A DNA stretch of 64,000 bases from Solenopsis invicta (lineage: Eukaryota; Arthropoda; Insecta; Hymenoptera; Formicidae). This document shows positions 63,108-64,000 of this stretch, piece by piece (the stretch's first letter is position 1; each line of letters opens with the position of its first letter). The notes beneath the pieces were generated by a model, which made no database searches, was not told where the DNA came from, and saw nothing but the letters and a program-made list of their open reading frames with translations. The stretch spans positions 18,677,329 through 18,741,328 of the forward strand of contig NC_052677.1 of NCBI RefSeq assembly GCF_016802725.1, in the 5' to 3' direction. The position numbers and the translations under genes are program-made.

Positions 63108-64000
63108 AACTCTGTACTTGTAATATACTAAATTCCATACTTAAAAACTGTCTTCTCAAAGATTTAACATTACCTCCCAAGAGACGGTGATTAATTAAAA
63201 ATTTGATGTGTTTTGACTGGTTTTGAATTTGAATTTTTGACACAGAGAGCAGACACGCAAAATCTTATATTACGGTAATCACTATAAGTATAAGTATACT
63301 GATCAACAACTTTTACATAAAAATTTGTATCTTGCTTTATTTTTTTATTGCATTTTCATTTACGTAAGTAAATCATGTACGACTACTATATGAAAACCTT
63401 CTAATTGAAGAAGATTATGTAATAATAAAAAAATGCAGAAAAAAGTTGTTTTCAAAATGCTACAACTCAAAAACAAAAAATTGTACTGAAGAGAGACAAA
63501 ATACATTGTTTAAAAATAAAAGTTGATCATTTTTTACTGACAGTAACAAAATTTGGAAAAAAAAATTACTGCCGGTGCTACGTCATGAAAATTCTCAAAA
63601 TAGTCGTTTTTTACCTCTTTGACACCATTTTCTTCAAAATCGTTAGCTGACAATCAAATTTGAATAACGGATGTTGAACAGGCAAAAAAATAACTACTCA
63701 CAATTTTGACATACAAAAAAAAAGTAAAATTTAGTTGCCTAGTGAAATTAATCAAAATTAATCGCTGAAGCCAAAGTGACGAAAAACATCCATGAAAACT
63801 GGCGGCGAATCTAATTGGAGCTTTGAAATATTTTTAAACGCGCTACTAAATGCTCTCAGTAATCGGGATGATCGTAGAGATTTACGGGATTTAGGCGCAA
63901 TCTCCGTGAATCAAGGCGACGGACGCGGCGGCGATGCCGCGCGTCGTTTTAATCGGCCCCGAGATCTTCGATTCGGGCGCGAGCACCGTCATTTACCTAG
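42956..64000 (-). CDS. RasGRF: Ras-specific guanine nucleotide-releasing factor (RasGRF), partial at its 5' end
   Basis: This gene encodes a dual exchange factor. In the known family the CDC25 domain loads Ras with GTP and the DH domain acts on Rac, with Ca2+/calmodulin input through the IQ motif, mainly in neurons. Twenty exons join with consistent phases to 1445 codons plus stop (numbering from the first exon fully inside the window). Domain order: coiled coil 1-60; IQ motif 118-131 (VQSFFRGWLCRRRW); DH about 152-340; second PH about 365-525; REM about 545-650; low-complexity linker about 650-1055 with Gly-Ser and Lys-Thr-Pro repeats; CDC25 about 1150-1430 (SSDGRFKNLR-like SSDGRFRNLRDAL, CDPPCIPYLGVYLTDLSFIE, NFSKMRM). 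The N-terminal PH domain lies upstream of the window. The linker is clearly longer than I recall for vertebrate RasGRF1/2. Sos and RasGRP are excluded by the IQ-DH-PH-REM-CDC25 order and by close motif identity to RasGRF. Confidence 0.93.
43178..43740 (-). other. RasGRF last intron
   Basis: 563 bp, AT-rich, with repeated aattcaaat words near 43280-43350. Nothing else seen. Confidence 0.6.
43741..43935 (-). CDS. RasGRF: RasGRF exon: CDC25 domain, part 3
   Basis: Acceptor atttcag before 43935, donor ATG/GTGAGT after 43741. 65 codons with SSDGRFRNLRDALHRC, DPPCIPYLGVYLTDLSFIEE and LLNFSKMRM. This is the helical-hairpin and catalytic-pocket region, nearly identical in pattern to known RasGRF/Sos family proteins. 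Confidence 0.95.
44053..44335 (-). CDS. RasGRF: RasGRF exon: CDC25 domain, part 2
   Basis: Acceptor tttttgcag before 44335, donor ACG/GTATGT after 44053. It encodes EFLGQAWMK, RFNEVSQLVVSEIIRR, ARIAVIEKWAAVADINRVLH and NSSVYRLKKTW, i.e. the central RasGEF helices including the Ras-contacting IEKW and RLKKTW motifs. Phase 2 in, 0 out. Confidence 0.95.
44396..44493 (-). CDS. RasGRF: RasGRF exon: CDC25 domain, part 1
   Basis: Acceptor ttactttcag before 44493, donor GA/GTAAGT after 44396. It encodes IPSKESIETLSALEIAEQMT and YLDHHIFVSITSE, the start of the RasGEF catalytic core (xALExAEQxTxLDHxxF). It is followed by a short intron of 60 nt. Confidence 0.93.
44664..45039 (-). CDS. RasGRF: RasGRF exon: entry to the CDC25 module
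   Basis: Acceptor tgaatttag before 45039, donor ACA/GTAAGTATG after 44664. It encodes SSTSTAATAFAIATSASSNP, then MRVLNVLRHWVSKHAQDFEM and SMTIEFLEDINYSPNLLPAE, all RasGRF-specific signatures (helical hairpin region before the catalytic core). Completes an Arg codon and ends on a codon boundary. Confidence 0.93.
45040..47139 (-). other. RasGRF intron of about 2.1 kb
   Basis: AT-rich. It contains a 17-bp direct repeat (aaactatttctatttcg, about 45778-45815) and a short (CT)n run at about 46880-46902. No exon recognised. Confidence 0.6.
47140..47267 (-). CDS. RasGRF: RasGRF exon: linker 6
   Basis: Acceptor gggtttgcag before 47267, donor AAG/GTTCGT after 47140. It begins NYWVSRRSIHDENSSQQSGY and ends SKAGVVITSFRQSHR, whose AGVV(V/I)TS-RxSHRR block is conserved in RasGRFs just before the CDC25 module. 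Phase 0 in, 2 out. The donor is weak after GT, but the phase and the conserved HRRSSTS junction support it. Confidence 0.86.
47456..47979 (-). CDS. RasGRF: RasGRF exon: linker 5 with Lys-Thr-Pro repeat
   Basis: Donor GGC/GTACGT after 47456; 524 nt, phase 1 in and 0 out. It begins VQFTYDDIPLPSQSAEPVKS, then 30 tandem x-Thr-Pro triplets, then KESKESKEEQTSSTDEESVT, a Gln-rich piece (STQQNQQQQYSEH) and SAPAATGPRSGSVSTITG. The splice phases on both sides match the flanking exons, so the repeat is coding and not an intronic satellite. It sits between the REM and CDC25 domains, the region that carries regulatory phosphorylation sites in mammalian RasGRFs. Confidence 0.87.
47651..47920 (-). repeat. 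30 x 9-nt in-frame tandem repeat coding Lys-Thr-Pro
   Basis: 270 bp without indel: mostly AAA-AC(G/A)-CC(G) triplets. 26 units end in Thr-Pro. Four are degenerate (KTS, NIQ, DTM, ISP). A run of seven perfect KTP units alternates ACG and ACA, which gives an 18-bp higher-order period and implies recent expansion by 18-bp steps. Variants at position 1 are Asp, Asn, Ile and Glu. Confidence 0.93.
47979..47984 (-). promoter_or_regulatory. tandem NAGNAG splice acceptor of the Lys-Thr-Pro exon
   Basis: On the minus strand the acceptor reads ttgtagcag. Using the distal AG starts the exon at 47979 (adds Val after the split codon); using the proximal AG starts it at 47982 and adds one codon (Ala-Val). 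Both keep the frame. Confidence 0.6.
48284..48472 (-). CDS. RasGRF: RasGRF exon: linker 4 with Gly-Ser repeat
   Basis: Acceptor cgttacag before 48472, donor GTACAA after 48284. It encodes ISAPSSPSNLSSVTLVGSTE, then alternating Ser-Gly, then DPSPQDGGTYSRHISEIDTS. Phase 1 in and out. Confidence 0.88.
48359..48412 (-). repeat. in-frame TCCGGA hexanucleotide repeat coding (Ser-Gly)n
   Basis: About nine 6-bp units (tccgga, some tctgga or tcggat variants) in frame within the linker exon. They encode a flexible Ser-Gly tract and are likely length-polymorphic. Confidence 0.85.
48552..48634. repeat. (AT)n/(GT)n microsatellite in RasGRF intron
   Basis: A short (AT)n run passes into about 35 GT units with one interruption. 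On the transcript strand it is (AC)n, ending about 80 nt upstream of the acceptor at 48473. CA repeats near splice sites can bind hnRNP L-type factors in animals; a role here is only possible. Confidence 0.9.
48863..49078 (-). CDS. RasGRF: RasGRF exon: linker 3
   Basis: Acceptor gtgtttag before 49078, donor GTATGA after 48863. It encodes EEEQPLGFISEAPIIKRSPT, then a Ser/Pro/Thr-rich stretch and CHLTIPKVIAVSSSSETLT. Phase 1 in and out. Several SP sites. Confidence 0.85.
49249..49338 (-). CDS. RasGRF: RasGRF exon: linker 2, uncertain 3' end
   Basis: Acceptor gtatatag before 49338. It encodes YGSEVSDSRDARSTDANTS and GYNSKSHWRA. The next exon needs a phase-1 end. Two phase-compatible donors exist: GCTG/GTTATA (end 49249, chosen) and AAGC/GTCAGT (end 49237). 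Both are non-consensus after GT. The choice changes only four residues. Confidence 0.7.
49444..49553 (-). CDS. RasGRF: RasGRF exon: linker 1
   Basis: Acceptor aaattttag before 49553, donor GTACCT after 49444. It encodes SLDVLGANASDTQSYSED and RRKSSFSPRRTSGASSVS, a Ser/Arg-rich linker with possible basophilic kinase sites (RRKSS, RRTS). Phases 2 in and 1 out. Confidence 0.88.
49666..50051 (-). CDS. RasGRF: RasGRF exon: REM (RasGEF-N) domain
   Basis: Acceptor cttttcatag before 50051, donor GTAAAT after 49666. It begins EKAAWVSDISQCMDNVHFN (end of the PH helix), then DDVDIRFCRTLNSCKIPQIR and ATPERLLQRLTDLRFLSIDF with NTFLLTYRVF, the defining REM helices. Ends in phase 2. Confidence 0.94.
50525..50682. 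mobile_element. fold-back element next to a RasGRF splice donor
   Basis: The left arm (tttaattgggattttaac, then atggccgcctcaataaggtt) is mirrored by the right arm (reverse complement attgagattttaac, then atggccgtctcaataaggtt), and pairing continues into acgt-tatgtt and ctaca-actc words near the centre. The total is about 158 bp, almost all stem. The nearest exon boundary (50712) is about 30 nt away. Confidence 0.65.
50712..50872 (-). CDS. RasGRF: RasGRF exon: second PH domain, C-terminal part
   Basis: Acceptor aattttag before 50872, donor CAA/GTAAGT after 50712. It encodes LSVCSMSSGISESSGSGSGT, a Ser/Gly-rich PH loop, then NRDFKIVLDIKSGGPQVIV and HLVAPTMQ, the last PH strands. Enters with two bases and ends on a codon boundary. 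Confidence 0.9.
50873..51215 (-). other. RasGRF intron
   Basis: 343 bp, AT-rich; nothing recognised. Confidence 0.6.
51216..51467 (-). CDS. RasGRF: RasGRF exon: second PH domain
   Basis: Acceptor gtgtttcag before 51467, donor GTAATG after 51216. It completes a Gly codon, then TLIQLIDKPRGARSR and VRQCFLFSNHLLLTTRQ, the PH beta-strand core, then ISLIDCTLLEDPE-like IPLSDAVLIEDPSDQ. Ends in phase 1. Confidence 0.92.
51468..53856 (-). other. RasGRF intron of about 2.4 kb with GC-rich islands
   Basis: Contains GC-rich islands at about 52290-52870 and 53220-53560 and the MITE at 51579-51795. The first island includes a TATAAA on the minus strand (ccttataaacacg, about 52828-52840). There is no exon consistent with the RasGRF frame. 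Confidence 0.5.
51579..51795. mobile_element. MITE in RasGRF intron
   Basis: The left end ctgagagaaaaaaaattcct, after a TA, is mirrored by the right end with reverse complement ctgagagaaaaattacttaa. Similarity between the arms continues for about 70 bp (aatatttattcaaata against acatttattagaataa). No coding frame. Terminal ctga-a-aaaa resembles family A at 39828 and 40421, so they may be related. Confidence 0.6.
53857..53959 (-). CDS. RasGRF: RasGRF exon: end of DH and start of second PH
   Basis: Acceptor ...tttttcag before 53959, donor GTGAGTAC after 53857. 34 codons plus one base: VSETENLRKNLAVERMIVEG then CDILLDVNQVFVRQ. Almost identical in spacing to vertebrate RasGRF (SETENIRKNLAIERMI). 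Ends in phase 1. Confidence 0.93.
54037..54162 (-). CDS. RasGRF: RasGRF exon: DH domain, part 3
   Basis: Acceptor ...cgtttag before 54162, donor GTATTT after 54037. Exactly 42 codons starting IPRYIITLHELLAHTP, the hallmark DH CR3 helix (substrate-facing, P-x-Q-R/IPRY type), and ending MHDE. Confidence 0.93.
54163..54823 (-). other. RasGRF intron
   Basis: 661 bp, with a moderately GC-rich middle (54420-54700). Frames of 80-90 codons there overlap on both strands and have no splice support. Confidence 0.6.
54824..55017 (-). CDS. RasGRF: RasGRF exon: DH domain, part 2
   Basis: Acceptor gcacgcag before 55017, donor GTAAGAGC after 54824. It encodes DLFDMLLPMLSIYQEYVRNH and ETFLTYPMHQ, matching the conserved central DH region. 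Enters with two bases and ends on a codon boundary. Confidence 0.92.
55126..55987. mobile_element. Tc1-like nonautonomous element inside a RasGRF intron
   Basis: The left end ctaccgttcaaaagtattta follows TA at 55126. The right end, in reverse complement, reads cactatcgttcaaaagtatt preceded by TA. About 860 bp of AT-rich interior has no transposase frame. The terminal words and TA flanks are typical of Tc1/mariner-superfamily elements. It occupies most of the 1107-bp intron between the two DH exons. Confidence 0.7.
56125..56354 (-). CDS. RasGRF: RasGRF exon: DH domain, part 1
   Basis: Acceptor ...tactatttcag before 56354, donor GTACGG after 56125. The first base completes a Ser codon. It carries VEAEEEYTEQMEIL, the first DH helix (CR1), and SIFLNSETVLFLHQIF, both highly conserved in RasGRF proteins. 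Ends in phase 1. Confidence 0.92.
56355..56854 (-). other. RasGRF intron
   Basis: 500 bp, with a CpG-rich part (about 56700-56850) next to the donor side. The DH exon has an in-frame upstream extension to 56401 that I excluded, because only the acceptor at 56355-56356 keeps the phase. Confidence 0.6.
56855..57162 (-). CDS. RasGRF: RasGRF exon: IQ motif
   Basis: Acceptor ctctttacag before 57162, donor GTAATT after 56855. It contains KVKKVQSFFRGWLCRRRW, a calmodulin-binding IQ motif with the first hydrophobic residue Val instead of Ile and the RGxxxR core kept, then SPHAESMRKRN, the conserved entry to the DH domain. Ends in phase 2. Confidence 0.92.
57163..58346 (-). other. RasGRF intron, AT-rich
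   Basis: About 1.2 kb. Very AT-rich from 57640 to 58200. Nothing else seen. Confidence 0.6.
58347..58494 (-). CDS. RasGRF: RasGRF exon: coiled coil
   Basis: Acceptor ...gattctag before 58494, donor GTGAGC after 58347. One leading base plus 49 codons. The sequence (QKEELEQKHLHLLQIVESEK) is the conserved RasGRF helix between the first PH domain and the IQ motif, rich in Glu/Lys/Leu with heptad character. Confidence 0.9.
58495..63996 (-). other. RasGRF intron of about 5.5 kb
   Basis: AT-rich intron with small GC-rich patches (60080-60480, 60960-61200, 61860-62440, 63860-63990). No PH-domain exon was recognised in it on the minus strand. It contains the SINE-like copy at 63073-63286. Confidence 0.5.
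63073..63286 (-). mobile_element. tRNA-derived SINE-like repeat with (GA)n tail, copy 2
   Basis: On the minus strand it starts near 63286 with tagtgattaccgtaatataa, passes ttgcgtgtctgctctctgtg, a B-box-like aaattcaaaacc and caccgtctcttgggaggtaa. It ends in a (GA)n tail at about 63105-63073. The same order and words are found in the copy at 33882-34108. It lies in the sense orientation of RasGRF transcription. Confidence 0.5.
63997..64000 (-). CDS. RasGRF: probable last 4 bases of the upstream RasGRF exon (PH domain)
   Basis: On the minus strand the window begins CTAG/GTAAATG, a good donor. An exon ending in AG needs one base to complete a codon, and the coiled-coil exon starts with exactly one leftover T (AG+T = Ser). 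This fits the family context, in which the PH domain ends with an Ala/Ser just before the FNKLLLQKEELEQKH stretch. Only 4 bases are visible, so this rests on phase and position. Confidence 0.5.

Noticed and set aside
1..64000. CRISPR arrays, bacterial operons, viral genes
   Set aside because: No direct-repeat/spacer arrays, no closely packed long frames and no viral proteins seen; all evidence is of an intron-rich animal genome.

Overview
The window reads as insect nuclear DNA, most likely from a hymenopteran and possibly an ant. It is intron-rich and AT-rich, with interspersed CpG-rich islands that are not CpG-depleted. It has abundant (CT)n microsatellites, mariner/Tc1-type remnants and small inverted-repeat elements. 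It also carries a split, RasGRF-type gene. The lineage call is an inference from these traits; nothing was searched against a database. There are no prokaryotic operons, CRISPR arrays or rRNA/tRNA genes that I can support.

Layout. (1) At 459-564 (+) a short exon encodes a Met-initiated signal peptide and ends at a splice donor. It is the only convincing plus-strand coding piece, and the rest of that gene is not recognisable here. (2) From about 565 to 42955 there is roughly 42 kb without a convincing coding exon. It holds GC-rich islands (three of them end in strong plus-strand GTAAG-type donors near 1297, 8057 and 20171), microsatellites, a mariner HTH fragment framed by inverted arms (15164-15344), a split tandem duplication (24414-25680), a diverged 250-bp tandem repeat (30745-31250), a small fold-back MITE (32761-32906), a SINE-like repeat (33882-34108) and two copies of one MITE family (39828-40118, 40421-40676). 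(3) From 64000 down to 42956 on the minus strand lies one multi-exon gene, a Ras guanine-nucleotide-releasing factor (RasGRF). I resolve 20 exons with matching splice phases, giving 1445 codons before the stop, plus what is probably the last 4 bases of an upstream PH-domain exon at the window edge.

In transcript order the RasGRF protein has a coiled coil, an IQ calmodulin-binding motif, a DH (RhoGEF) domain, a second PH domain, a REM/RasGEF-N domain, a long low-complexity linker and a CDC25 RasGEF catalytic domain. By family knowledge it couples Ca2+/calmodulin to Ras and Rac activation. The most unusual feature of the window is in the linker: one exon carries 30 uninterrupted 9-nt units encoding a Lys-Thr-Pro-type repeat with 26 Thr-Pro dipeptides. 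A neighbouring exon holds a (Gly-Ser)n tract built from a TCCGGA hexanucleotide. RasGRF introns carry a Tc1-like element that fills most of one intron, a MITE, and a long RNA hairpin only about 30 nt from a 5' splice site.
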